Source: Phoenix dactylifera (lineage: Eukaryota > Streptophyta > Magnoliopsida > Arecales > Arecaceae). From it: a DNA stretch of 64,000 bases. Made by a program: the position numbers and the translations under genes. Positions 1-10,367 of the stretch are shown here, piece after piece. The stretch spans positions 24,437,146 to 24,501,145 of the forward strand of contig NC_052399.1 of NCBI RefSeq assembly GCF_009389715.1, given 5' to 3'. Numbering within the stretch: the stretch's first letter is position 1; every line of letters starts with the position of its first letter. Under the pieces are notes generated by a model. That model was not told the origin of the DNA. It worked only from the letters and a program-made list of their open reading frames with translations, and did no database searches.

Positions 1-1484
1 GGTTGGGGAGACCGCCAGGTAAAGGTAGAGCATCTCCCCCTCTTGCGGCTTGGACAGCAGGGGAGGAGACGCCATGTACTCCTTGAGCTGGTCGAACGCC
101 ACTTGACATTCAGCCGTCCAGAGGAAGTCTTTCGGGCGCTTCAACACCTTGAAGAACGGTTGGCAGCGTTCGGCCGATTTTGCCACAAATCGTCCGAGCG
201 CGGCGACCCTCCCAGCGAGCTCCTGAACCTCTTTCACTTTGGTCGGAGGGGACATATCTTGGATGGCCTTGATTTTGTCCGGGTTGGCCTCGATCCCCCG
301 CTGGTTGACAATGAAGCCGAGGAACCTCCCGGCCGAAGCACCAAAGGCGCACTTCGCTGGGTTTAGCTTCATACGAAACTTCCGCAAGGTGGCGAAGGTC
401 TCCTCCAGATCCGCAATGTGCTGATCCGCATGGCGGCTCTTTACCAGCATATCGTCCACGTACACCTCCATGTTCCGGCCGATCTGCTCCTTGAAGATTT
501 TATTGACGAGGCGCTGGTAAGTAGCGCCAGCGTTCTTCAGACCGAAAGGCATTACCTTGTAACAGTACAGCCCCCTGTCTGTTATGAAGGCCGTTTTCTC
601 CTCGTCCTGTGGAGCCATCATTATTTGGTTGTAGCCGGAGAAGGCGTCCATGAAAGACAGCAGCTGATATCCGGAAGTCGCGTCGACCAGTTGGTCTATT
701 CGCGGAAGCGGAAAGCTATCCTTGGGGCACGCCTTGTTCAGGTCGGTGTAGTCGACGCACATCCTCCACTTTCCGCTCGCCTTCCGGACAAGTACGACGT
801 TTGCCAGCCACTCGGGGTAGCTCACTTCCCTTATGAAACCTGCCTCCAAGAGTTTGTCTACCTCCTGGTCGACCACCCGAATCCGATCCGGGGCACAGTG
901 TCTCTTCTTTTGCTTTACTGGTCGGTGGGTCGGGTCGACGTTGAGGGCGTGAGAAATGACCTCCGGGTCGATCCCAGGTACATCGGCCGCCGACCAGGCA
1001 AACACATCAGCATTGGCTCGGAGGAATTCCACTAACCGGAGCCGAGCTTCCAAGTCGAGGTTGGCACCGACCCGGACCGTGCGGTCCGGGCGGCCTTCTT
1101 CGAGGGGAACTTCAATTACGCCCTCGGCCGGCTCCCCGTGCCGCAAGGCCACTTCGTCTCTGGCGTCAAGGGACTCGACGCTTAGGGCCTCCATGGGCTT
1201 CTTCCCTTTGAGAGTTGCTAGGAAACAATGCCGTGCGGTTGGTTGGTCACCTCGGACCTCTCCAATCCCGGCCGCCGTGGGGAACCGCATGAGCAAATGG
1301 TAGGTAGAAACCACCGCGCGAAGGGCGTTCAGTCCGGGTCGTCCGAGGATAGCGTTGTAGGCCGAGGGGACACGGACGACCAAGAACCCGAGTCGCACCA
1401 TGGCTTCTGCGGGTGCAACGCCCGCAGTCACAGGCAGCTCAATGACACCTTCGGCCGAGATAGCGTCTCCAGTGAATCCTATGA
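1..1484 (-). pseudogene. Pol of the gypsy element: linker and reverse transcriptase (partial)
   Basis: Continues from gag-protease after the G7 frameshift and stays open to the window edge. Recognisable in order: ILGRPGLNALRAVVSTYHL (end of protease), VFAWSAADVPGI, a conserved WLANVVLV segment, CVDYTDLNKACPKDSFPLPR, SFMDAFSGYNQI, PFGLKNAGATYQRLVN, and the catalytic YVDDMLVKS at about 440-468. The start of the RNase H connection (FLWTAECQVAFDQLK) lies near 70-130. These are classic plant gypsy RT motifs. Function of the whole element cannot be judged because the rest is outside. Confidence 0.9.
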
Positions 1485-3373
1485 GGGGGGGTGGATGTTT
1501 TGTGCAACAATTGTCGGGACAAGCTCATCTTTTGGAAGGCCTCGTAATACAAAATATCAGCTGAGCTTCCACTATCCACAAGAACACGCCTTACATCATA
1601 GTTCGCCATAGTGAGAGAGATCACCATGGCGTCATCGTGGGGAGTCTGAACCCCCTTTACATCTTCATCACAAAAAGTGATTACATTTCCGACCCGCTGC
1701 CTCTTCGCGACGGCCACTCCTGATGCTTCCGCCGAGCCCCCTGCGTTCCTCACGGGCCGAGAGCAGCCCCCAGTGATGGTGTGGATCACTCCCGCAACGG
1801 GTCGATTCTGCTCCCGAGGCTCCTGAGGGGCCGGGTCGACCGGACGCGGGTCTGCCGGGGGACGTCGGTCGTTTACATATCGACCGAGACGCCCTCGGCG
1901 AATGAGAGCCTCGATCTCGTCCCGAAGCTGGAAGCAGTCTTCGGTATCGTGGCCGTGGTCTCGGTGGTACTCACAGTACGCCCGAGAAGGCCTCCTCCCA
2001 GGGATCTTCTTCATCTGCCTCGGGACCGGGAGGTCCTCCCGCCCCTTGACCTCCATGAGGATCTGGGCCCGGGGGGCCAGGAGTGGGGTGTACCGGTTGA
2101 AGCGTCGGTGCGGAGAACGAGGGCGTGTGGCGCCGTGGTTCCTTGCTGGTGACGGGCTTCTGCGCCGGCGTTGAGGCGTCGGGCTCCTCCTCTGGGGTGC
2201 CTCTTTTCGCCTTTTCTTCCCGGGCTTTAGAGGGGCCTCGGCGGCCTCCTTGTTCCGGTGGGATGCTGCCTCCTCGGCGTCTGCATACTGGTTTGCCCGA
2301 GATAACAGCTCCGGGAAGCTCCGCGGCAAGCGTTTGTCCAGGGAGAAGGTGAGTCTGCCCTTCCGGAAGCCACGCTTCAGGGCTGAGAGAGCCACTTCCT
2401 GGCTCAGGTTCCGGACCTCCAGTGTAGCCTTGTTGAAGCGGGTGAGATAATCCCGCAGGCTTTCTCCCTCGTTTTGCCGGACATCAAAGAGGGAGTCGGA
2501 GACCAGTCGCCGCCTGCTACTGACGGCGAAATGGCTGATGAAGAAGCGGGTGAACTGGTCGAAGGACTGGATGGAGTTAGCCTCCAGGCCGGCGAACCAT
2601 GCCCTTGCCGGGCCACGGAGGGTCGCCGGGAAGGCCTTGCAGAGGAGCGGATCCGATGCTCCATGGAGGAGCATAAGAGTCCTGAAACTCTCCACGTGGT
2701 CCCGCGGGTCCGCCGCCCCGTCGTAGGGTTCGATCGCCGGCATTTTGAACCCCGGCGGGTTCGGGGTCCGCAGGATCCTCGAGGCAAGCGCCGGCTGGGA
2801 GGAGATCTCCAAGTCAGCGAAGGGATCTTTGGAGTGGCCCTTCAGGACCTGGAGTTGTCTGTGGAGATCGTCCACCCGCCGGTCCAGGGAGCGCGACCGG
2901 TGGGTGGGGGACAAGGAGCGGCGCGAGGGGGACCGACTGGAGTGCGGGCCCCTCGAGGACTGGGGTGTCTGAGAACGCGCCCGGGTCCGCCTCTCGTACC
3001 CCGCACAGCTCCGATGAGAAGGTCCTGGCAGAATGGACCGCACTCGAGAATCCTCCTCGCGCCGGCGCTCCTCTCCATGGGAGAGGAAGGAGCGCTGGTT
3101 GTGAGGAAGAGGCGAGTGCTCGGGGGGCAGCGGCTCCTGAGCCCGTTGCGGCGCCCGAGAGATCACACCCTGCAGATTCTGCACTGCCTCCGCGAGGGTG
3201 CGAACCTGCTGGGCTAGCTGGTCGAACTGAGCAGCTTCGACCGTCTGAATGGGAGAAGGGGCGGTGGAGTGCTGCTGAGAGTGCGTTGGGGACGCAGCAG
3301 CCTCTCGGCCGGAGGCGCGAGAGGCTCCGCGACCGGAAGCATTGGAAGCTCCACGACCACGTCGCCGTGCCAT
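1485..3373 (-). pseudogene. Gag-protease of the gypsy element, frameshifted at its end
   Basis: The likely start is the ATG at 3373, just inside the primer-binding region; the open frame upstream of it is LTR sequence. The N-terminus is Arg/Ser/Gly rich, followed by a short coiled region (EAAQFDQLAQQVRTLAEAV). The retrotransposon gag core follows (DPRDHVESFRTL ... RAWFAGL ... FDQFTRFFISHF), then a basic Pro/Arg/Ser segment, a CEYH...C zinc-knuckle-like motif, and the aspartic protease motif VLVDSGSSADIL. At a run of seven G (1485-1491) the frame shifts, and the protease-RT sequence continues in another frame. In Tat-type elements gag and pol often form one frame, so this is most simply an inactivating indel; a programmed frameshift is less likely. 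Confidence 0.85.
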
Positions 3374-3395
3374 TACGATCGTTCTAAGATTCGGC

Positions 3396-3413
3396 CCTTC
3401 CTCTAGCGCCAAC
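3396..3413 (-). other. Retrotransposon primer-binding site
   Basis: Directly inside the LTR the element strand reads GTTGGCGCTAGAGGAAGGG. The TGGCGC start is the usual 3'-CCA complement for plant gypsy elements. The particular tRNA primer was not identified. Confidence 0.6.
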
Positions 3414-3659
3414 TGTTGCTGGTGGTCCAAACCGAGAACGATTGGCACTGCGGTGTGAACGGGGTTCCGTCTGAGTTGTCTTGGTTGGTGTTGACTGCGC
3501 TCCACCTTCCGCCAAGAAACCTGCAAACAAGCCTTGCACCACCACCAGGGTGGTGATGGCCCTCCGACGGTCAAGTCAGAGGAGATTGGAGGAGGAGGAG
3601 AGGTGATAATCGCAAGTAAGAGAGTGCTCCGGGAGATATTGCTCACCTCCCCCCTTTCT

Positions 3660-3691
3660 CCCCCCAGCCGCATATATACCTGGCTGGGGGG
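3660..3691 (-). promoter_or_regulatory. LTR TATA box enclosed by a perfect inverted repeat
   Basis: CCCCCCAGCC (3660-3669) and GGCTGGGGGG (3682-3691) form a perfect 10-bp inverted repeat. The 12-bp loop reads GGTATATATG-like on the element strand, a TATA box in the right place for LTR transcription. Whether the hairpin affects transcription is unknown. Confidence 0.6.
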
Positions 3692-3920
3692 TCTCTCAGG
3701 GGGGTTCGTTATCGTGGGGCACGATGGTGTGGCCACTGACATGGCCGTTACAGGGCGTCGTGGAGCAGCACCGGGTACGGCCACGTCAGGGCATAGTGGG
3801 GCTCCGCTTTGTACGGCTGATGCAGGAGATCGTGGAGCAGCATCGGATACGGCCGTTGCAGGGAGTAGTGGAGCAGGAGGCCGCGGCGTGCCTCTGGGAA
3901 TAGCCTGTCGTTATCAAGAG

Positions 3921-4168
3921 ATCTCCGACTCGGGGTCGGAGCGCTGGATCAAGGGGCAGCCGACTCGGGGTCGGGCTGCGGAGCCGAGGATATCCGACTC
4001 GGGGTCGGATTGCTGGATCAAAGGGCAGCCGACTCGGGGTCGGGCTGCGGAGCCGAGGATATCCGACTCGGGGTCGGATTGCTGGATCAAAGGGCAGCCG
4101 ACTCGGGGTCGGGCTGCGGAGCCGAGGATATCCGACTCGGGGTCGGATTGCTGGATCAAAGGGCAGCC
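3921..4168. repeat. 69-bp tandem repeat in the LTR, about 3.6 copies
   Basis: Units start at 3921, 3990, 4059 and 4128, the last incomplete. Each unit contains the motif CCGACTCGGGGTCGG (CCGAC/GTCGG arms, 5-nt loop) plus a second partial version, so the array can form a series of hairpins. Because 69 is divisible by 3 the array stays open in several frames and yields repetitive false reading frames. Confidence 0.92.
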
Positions 4169-4230
4169 GTAGTCTTCCTGGGCGCGCGTGCCGGTCACGT
4201 GGGGCATGGCGGCTTATTTCCCCCGTAACA

Positions 4231-6330
4231 ATAATTTATAAGATTTTGGAAGATTACCACTAAAACTTTAATTGTTAAGTATTGTACAGAGCTTGGGTCT
4301 TGTCAGGGGCCATCAAGTATTACTCTATATAGGCCATTAGTTCAATCGAGCATGTATTAAAATATTAAAAATTAAAAAAATATTTAATATAAAAATATAA
4401 TATAAGAGTATTAATATTTTTTTCATCAAAAATTATTATTACCTTTTATTATAGAATAAATAAAAATAATCATGAATTATCTATGCCTACAAAGTCTGTA
4501 ACAAAAATTATATATGAATATGGTGACACATAAGAGTTAATTTATAATATTTTTAGCAACAAAACTTTGAAAATATCATAAAAACTAAAATAAAGTAAGT
4601 TCAATTTTCATTTTTGTGTAAGAGAAAAAAATAAAAAAAAAGATTAAAATATAAAATATTGAAATGCACATCAAATAATTATTTAATGATATGAATATAA
4701 GTTGATAGTTAAATAAATCGTTTTTATGTAATAGCTTTATGGTTCAAGTGCATGACAGTAAACATGATGAATTAATATGATAGATGGGTATTAGACTTTG
4801 TTAGTGTAGCCGTCTTTTTGTTGAAATATGCTCTACAATTATTTTATTTTATTTATTTATTTGTATTAGCTATAAAGAAAGATTGTTTTATATGGTTTTG
4901 TTAAACTCTATTTGCATCAATGTACTCATTTGCCTTATAGACAAAAGAATTTAGAATCACTTTTTGGCATCTTCCTTTTAGATCATTTTGTCTCTCAAAA
5001 AGTAGTTTTTGAGTTTGCTAGCCAAACACACAGCAAATTAATTATATTGCTTCAGAACAAATTGGGGACACTAACAACCAAATACTTTGAAGCAAAACTT
5101 CTTTGTCTAAAGAAGCTTTTAACCTCATAACACAGCTTTTAAACCAAATGACATAGCATCCCTAATCATATCTTTATCATTTAGCCACCTTTACCTTCCT
5201 AGATGATTTAGAACATCTTCCTTTGATCTAATATGAATGAAAGTTGGTTGAGAATGAAAGTAGGTTAAGCATAACCCAACCTCTTTTCTCGAAAGAAAAA
5301 ACCATCCCTATAGCATTGCATTTGTTACTCTTATAAATAGTATTTTCTGAAATAGGAATTATGAATATTATTTCATTTTCATATTTGCTTATTTTATTTG
5401 TTAAAGAAAGTGAGTAAAATCTAAATATAAGAGGAGTATGTAAATTGGAGAGGGAGATTAATAGAGGGGGATGCAGGGATCAAAAACTTTGAAGTTGGAT
5501 GATTCCATCCTCTAGACTGGGATGAGGATTTTTTGAAAGCAACTGGGACTAACCACAAATAAAAAATATGAGATTATTCCAAACTAGAAAAACGTTGCAT
5601 GCCTATGGTCCTATATATTGTGAATCCCATCTCCAAAAGCAAAAGCCAAGTTTCTTCATAAAAGCTATCCATTTTGTTTTTTCTAAAAAAAATAGCATTG
5701 TGTTCAAAGTAAAAACAGCAGGGATATGACTAAAGTCGGGAGATCTAGGGCATCAGGCAGGGAAGCGGTTTACTCTTCTCTAGAGGATCCTCCGTCGTAG
5801 CTCAAAATCTAGGGCATGGTTGCATGGGAGTGAAAAAGGGAGGAAGCGGAAGCTTTATATATCAGCCATTTCCTTACGGGCTGCAGTCCATAGGCCTACC
5901 GGCTTGCGTGTCTAAAAAAAGAACTGATCCAAAAAAAAAATGGGTTGGGTCGGATCTGGGTCCGAGTCCGGGTCAAAATTGGGTGGATCCGATCCGATCC
6001 GAAAAATAGAACGGGTCCAAATTTAGGACCCGATCCGGCTCTGCGGATCCTAAAATTCGAGTCAGATCGTATCTTACGCGGCCCACCCAAATATGAGGAT
6101 AGCACTATTTAACTGATTTTGTTTATATTTCTGCCACATATTTTTCCGGAATAAAGCATGCGCATGGATGCAGGATTGGAACAATAAAAAAAACATATTT
6201 AATAAAATTAAATTTTGATAATTTTATATCATCTATAATAGACTACAGAATAAGAACACTTGAAAAATATATGTATTATGAAGTTGGTTGATCTTTGAAT
6301 AGAGCGATGGAGGCAGAGCAAAATGCATTA
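4231..6330. other. AT-rich DNA without a recognisable gene
   Basis: No reading frame here shows a known domain. Composition drops sharply to AT-rich at the LTR border. A GC-rich patch at about 5935-6085 is full of GATCCGATCC-like repeats (GGGTCGGATC, GGATCCGATC), as in many small plant DNA transposons, but neither terminal repeats nor a target duplication could be fixed. Confidence 0.5.
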
Positions 6331-6360
6331 CAAAATTAAAACGCTCGAGAAACACGATAG

Positions 6361-6686
6361 GAACTCTCGGGAAACAAATATCACCAACAATAATTCCATC
6401 TCCTTTATAATACGTTACCAATTATTGATTTAGAAAACTCAAGGAGAACGGATAGGCATTGAAAGAACCAAGAATATATGAACTGAGAAAGATACATTAC
6501 AAAATTAAATTGCATGCTAATTACGTTATTCGTTAGAACGTTCGAGAAAACAGATAGATGTTGTGAGAGAAGAGATAGGCGTTATCCACTCGGAAACAGA
6601 TACGGAGAGATACGCCCAAATCTAACTTGGATGCTCCATTAGAACACTCGAGAAACTTGACGTTAAATGCGGGACCGTCTATAAGA
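6361..6686 (+). promoter_or_regulatory. Heat-shock-element cluster with TATA box, copy 1
   Basis: GAACGTTCGAGAA at 6536-6548 fits the plant HSE nGAAnnTTCnnGAAn exactly. GAActCTCggGAA at 6361-6373 and GAAcaCTCgaGAA at 6642-6654 each differ by one base. TATAAGA follows at 6680-6686, about 26 bp after the last element. The arrangement resembles plant heat-shock promoters; activity is inference. Confidence 0.5.
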
Positions 6687-6702
6687 GCAAGCGAGCAGGG
6701 GG

Positions 6703-7175
6703 TTGGCATCTGAACCATTATGTTTTCCACCTCTTTTTTTCTGATACAACCCGTCTCCCCCTCCGTCTCTGGTGAACATCCCTCGTCACAACCTAAAACC
6801 TCATCCAAGAAAATATTTTTTGAGTTTCTTAGTTTTTTTTGAATATCCAAAATCTCCTCAAGCAGAGGGTTGGCATATGAACTATTATATTTTCCACCTC
6901 TCTCTTTCTCCATGAACATCCCTCATCACAACCTAGAATCTCATCCAAGAAGATATTTTTTGGGTTTCTTAGCTTTTTTATAAATATCCAAAATCTCCTC
7001 GGGCAGGAGGTTGGCATATGAACCATTATGTTTTCCATCTCTCTCTTTCTGATACAACCAGTCTCTCCCCTCCATCTCTGGTGAACATCCCTCATCACAA
7101 CCTAGAACCTCATCCAAGAAGATATTTTTTGGGTTTCTTAGTCTTTTATAAATATCCAAAATCTCCTCGGCAAAT
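6703..7175. repeat. Tandem repeat of 141-167 bp, three units plus a diverged fourth
   Basis: Units begin with TTGGCATMTGAACYATTAT at 6703, 6870 and 7011. The middle unit lacks the GATACAACC...CTCTGG segment, which explains its shorter length. A diverged fourth copy (CTCATCCC ... TTCTTGGCG) lies at about 7200-7305. Copies 2 and 3 of the locus do not have this expansion. Confidence 0.8.
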
Positions 7176-8345
7176 AACTAATGTGTGGCAGTCTCCATGA
7201 ATCCGTACTATTACAACTCAAAACCTCATCCCAAAAAGCTATACGAAACGTATTTTTTAGATTTTTTAATTCTATATAAATATTCAAAATTTTCTTGGCG
7301 AATAACCGATGTTTGGCTAAACATATTTCCGCACGGATTGCTACAGTTGAGTAACCTTATATATAGAGAGAGAGAAGATGAGGAAACCAAAGCCATCACT
7401 GTGCATGATGTCCTCCTTATGTTTGCTAATGTCCCATACCATCCATACCTAAATACCTTATTCAGGAGAGATGTCCATGGAAGGCGAAGATATACAGCTG
7501 CCTTATTGTGGCTTCACCATTAGCTACTGCGAGCCACCAGGGATAAACCATGAGGTGGGAGTGGAACCTTTCTTCTTCTCCGGCTCCACATTGGTGGTGG
7601 GATGCAAGAGAGGGGAACTCGAAGGTCCACGTACGGTGCGCTGTGCTACGTCTCTCTCGCTCTGACATCAATCCTCAGTTCCGTTTCTGGTGGCAGACTC
7701 TCAGATGGCTACAACAAAAGGTTGTCGTTGAAGCATGCAAATCGCCAGACCTGCATCAACTGCACCAGAAGCCGGTCTACCAGAGTACCAGCCTTGGCAT
7801 TGCAGCCGAATGGATGTCTTCATTGCCGGCAATCAACAATGGAAGCATACACATGAGGTGCCATATATTCCCAGAAGGAACACAACTGCATCAATGAAAA
7901 GCTGACACATGATACAATTTTGGATCATGGCATTACGAAAATTAAATGTAGAAAGATGATTTTAATTCCCTCCAATTGTTTTGTATGATGAGCTTAAGTT
8001 CAGAATCAAGGTCATCAACATTGTGAATTAATTAAATTAAGCAATACAGATGGCCTTTTGGAAAAGGTATTTGCACTCTTCTTTTGAGGTTATAACTATG
8101 TGATATTATACATAAAAGACATCCACTTATACGATGGGACTGAATTTTGATAGAGCGAGCATTTACTTTGGATGAGGTAGATCAAAAGTTTAGTACTTCA
8201 CATGGATGTTTTTGAAATATTGATTAAGGAATAACCAAGTCTAATTTGGAGAATGTGTCTGTCTCCAAATAAATTCTATTTAGTTTGAATTGCGTGTGAA
8301 AATCTTAATTAATAAAGAACAAATTGTATGATAGAGAATGAGTAA

Positions 8346-9639
8346 TATGGTAAATCATAGTTCACCCATAATTTGATGGGGAAAAAGCATACACGAGCAG
8401 ATGTATCTATTTCGTCTGTACCAATATCATGCTCCAAACCCAACATTTGAGTTAAGCATGTGATAGAGCATGGTTCTAGAAAATATGCAAAGCCTTGTGA
8501 CTTGTACAAAATTTTAGCAATACTTAAAAAAAAGGATATAATGCCCACCTCGTATAAGGAATCTCAAACCATAGAAAAATGCTAAGCATTCCGAGACCAT
8601 GACAAGAAAAGTAGAAGAAATAATATGAGCTACACAGCTCAATAAGAACCCTATCCCCCCACACACAAAAAGATTACATATAATTAATGACAATTCATAG
8701 AAATTATTAGAAAATGATATTAAAATTTAAATAATATTAAAGTATGATTACGATGAAACTCATACTCCTGTTAACCAATATTTCGATTCTCATACCCCGC
8801 ACTTAATAGGTCACAATGTATCAATGCATATCAAGTAACAAAAATAACTCATTATCATAATTTATAACTCTTTTTGTGAGTTTCCAATCTAGCAGTCTGT
8901 CAAAAAACATAAAATAAGTAAATTATTTATTTTTGACTCGAGACTATCCACCATCACATTTTCCGCCTGTGTTAGGGCATTGAATACCATCGAGTTCTTA
9001 CCTGTGACGAGGCAAACTGTAGTAACATGGGTAATCCAAGTCTCATGCTTGCTATTCAGTTAATGTCACCTATCATTCTCACTAATATCACTAGGGAACA
9101 ACCCAACATTTTAACATTATAAAGATACAATAATATAGTCATTTTTTATGCATAATCAAGACTATTCATTACTATAATTCACATGTACATATCATAAATT
9201 GCATATCAATACAAGAAAACATAATAAGGGTTTCATACCTTTACCACGCAGCAGTAAACAGTTAAGTGTGCCAAGCAATCCATATATATACCTAACGCAT
9301 CCAATTAAATTATTTTTAATTGTAGTATAATTGAAGAAATCAACCATTTTCATGAAATTTGAGAACCAACTGCCTAAAGATCATTATAAATAACCATCTT
9401 GCAAGCATAGATAATTATATTAACCATTTATTAATTTTTCCCAGATTTCTAATCTGACAACTTTTGGTGTTCCAAGACCAATCTTAGTCCCAGGATTTTC
9501 CATCCTAACCCTAATCCATGCTATTTACCTAAATTAAAAGAATAAAAGCTAGTGTTTTATCTCAGTTAAGGGATCAGAGTGTAAAACTCAAACGCTAATC
9601 CTCTTCTTGTCCTGGTAGTCATGCGTCTATGCAAAATAA
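8346..9639. other. Intergenic AT-rich DNA, nothing recognised
   Basis: Stop codons occur in all frames, and there is no domain, tandem repeat or terminal repeat that I could support. Confidence 0.5.
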
Positions 9640-10367
9640 ACATGGAGAAACCAAAAGATGATAAGGGAGAAGTGGAGCTTTGGGTTATTGTTCGGATAAT
9701 CTACAGATGCCTTATTGTTGCTTCACCATTAGCTTGGAACCCCACCTGGGATAAACCATTAGGTGTTAATGGAAACTTTCCGCTTATCTAGCTTCACATT
9801 GGTGATAAGATGCAAGAGAAAGGAACCCAAAGGTCCATGCTGCGCTAACTGTGCTATATCTCTCTGGCTTCACCATCAATTTTTAGGTCTGTTTCTGGTG
9901 GCAAGCTGATCTACCTAGCTCGGTGTTGCAGCTGAATGGATCTCTTCATTTTTGGCTATCACAGTTCTATAATGGAGGCAAAGACATGAGGAACCATATA
10001 TATATATTCTCGGAAGGAACATGACTGCAACAATGAAATGCTGGCACATGAAATAGTATTGGATCATGGTATTATGAAAATGTAGAAAGTTGACTGTAAT
10101 TCCTTGCAATTGTTCAGAATCAAGGTCATCAACATTGTGTTTTCATTAATTAAGCAATACAGACGACGTTTTGGAAAAAATCTTGGCACTTTTTGTTGAG
10201 GTCGTTACTATGTGATATTATTCATAGAGAAAGCCCCTTAGGTGGAATTGAATTTTGATAGAGCGAGCACGTACTTTGGATGGGATAGAACAAAAGTTCA
10301 GTACTTCACATGGATATTTTTCAAATATTCATTAAGGAATAATTAAGTCTAATTAGGAGTATGTGTC
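9640..10367 (+). other. Unknown HSE-rich locus, copy 2 (downstream half only)
   Basis: Aligns to the body and tail of copies 1 and 3: TGCCTTATTGTTGCTTCACC, TGGAAACTTTCCGCTT, GGAAGGAACATGACTGC, TTGATAGAGCGAGCAC. The HSE-rich upstream half is missing here. The copy ends abruptly at 10367, where an LTR-like TGTAATAGCCC sequence begins. Confidence 0.6.

Larger units (their letters stand above)
1..4230 (-). mobile_element. Ty3/gypsy LTR retrotransposon, 5' part (cut by window edge)
   Basis: In element order (right to left) the window shows a 5' LTR, a primer-binding region, gag, a protease with a DSGSS active-site motif, and a reverse transcriptase that runs off the left edge. The RT order after protease, the FxGYNQI and YVDD motifs, and the gag signature CEYHRDHGHDTEDC are those of plant Ty3/gypsy elements, and resemble the Tat/Retand lineage (lineage is inference). 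RNase H, integrase and the 3' LTR would lie to the left of this window. GC content is much higher than in the AT-rich flank at 4231. Confidence 0.93.
3414..4230 (-). repeat. 5' LTR of the gypsy element
   Basis: The plus strand begins TGTTGCTGG and ends CCCGTAACA, so the terminal inverted TGTT/AACA expected of an LTR is present over 817 bp. On the element strand it is followed at once by a primer-binding-like TGGCGC motif and then the gag start. The LTR holds a TATA box, two diverged copies of a segment containing GTGGAGCAGCA (near 3760 and 3830) and a 69-bp tandem repeat. The paired 3' LTR and the second target duplication are outside the window. Confidence 0.85.
6330..8345 (+). other. Unknown HSE-rich locus, copy 1
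   Basis: Homologous to 17165-18960 (copy 3) and, for the downstream half, to 9640-10367 (copy 2). The upstream part carries heat-shock-element-like motifs and a TATA-like box (6680-6686). Next comes an inserted or expanded tandem repeat (6703-7175). The shared body starts near 7375 (GAGGAAACCAAAGC) and runs past AATGAAAAGCTG (about 7895) to a shared tail ending near 8340. Indels between copies are not multiples of three, so protein coding is not supported. A decayed gene or a non-coding transcript are both possible. I do not recognise it. Confidence 0.6.

Noticed and set aside
43..3387. Numerous plus-strand frames of 60-247 codons
   Set aside because: All are shadows opposite the GC-rich gag-pol frame on the minus strand.
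3374..3784. 137-codon extension of the gag frame upstream of the ATG at 3373
   Set aside because: It lies in the primer-binding region and LTR. The RNA start and primer site place translation start downstream.
3534..4228. Plus- and minus-strand frames with repeated peptide units (ISDSGSDCWIKGQP and similar)
   Set aside because: They are translations of the 69-bp tandem repeat in the LTR. The repeat length is a multiple of three, so frames stay open without being genes.
7471..7897. Protein-coding gene in HSE locus copy 1 (frames of 64-115 codons)
   Set aside because: The frames are not preserved in copies 2 and 3 because indels are not multiples of three, and no domain is seen.
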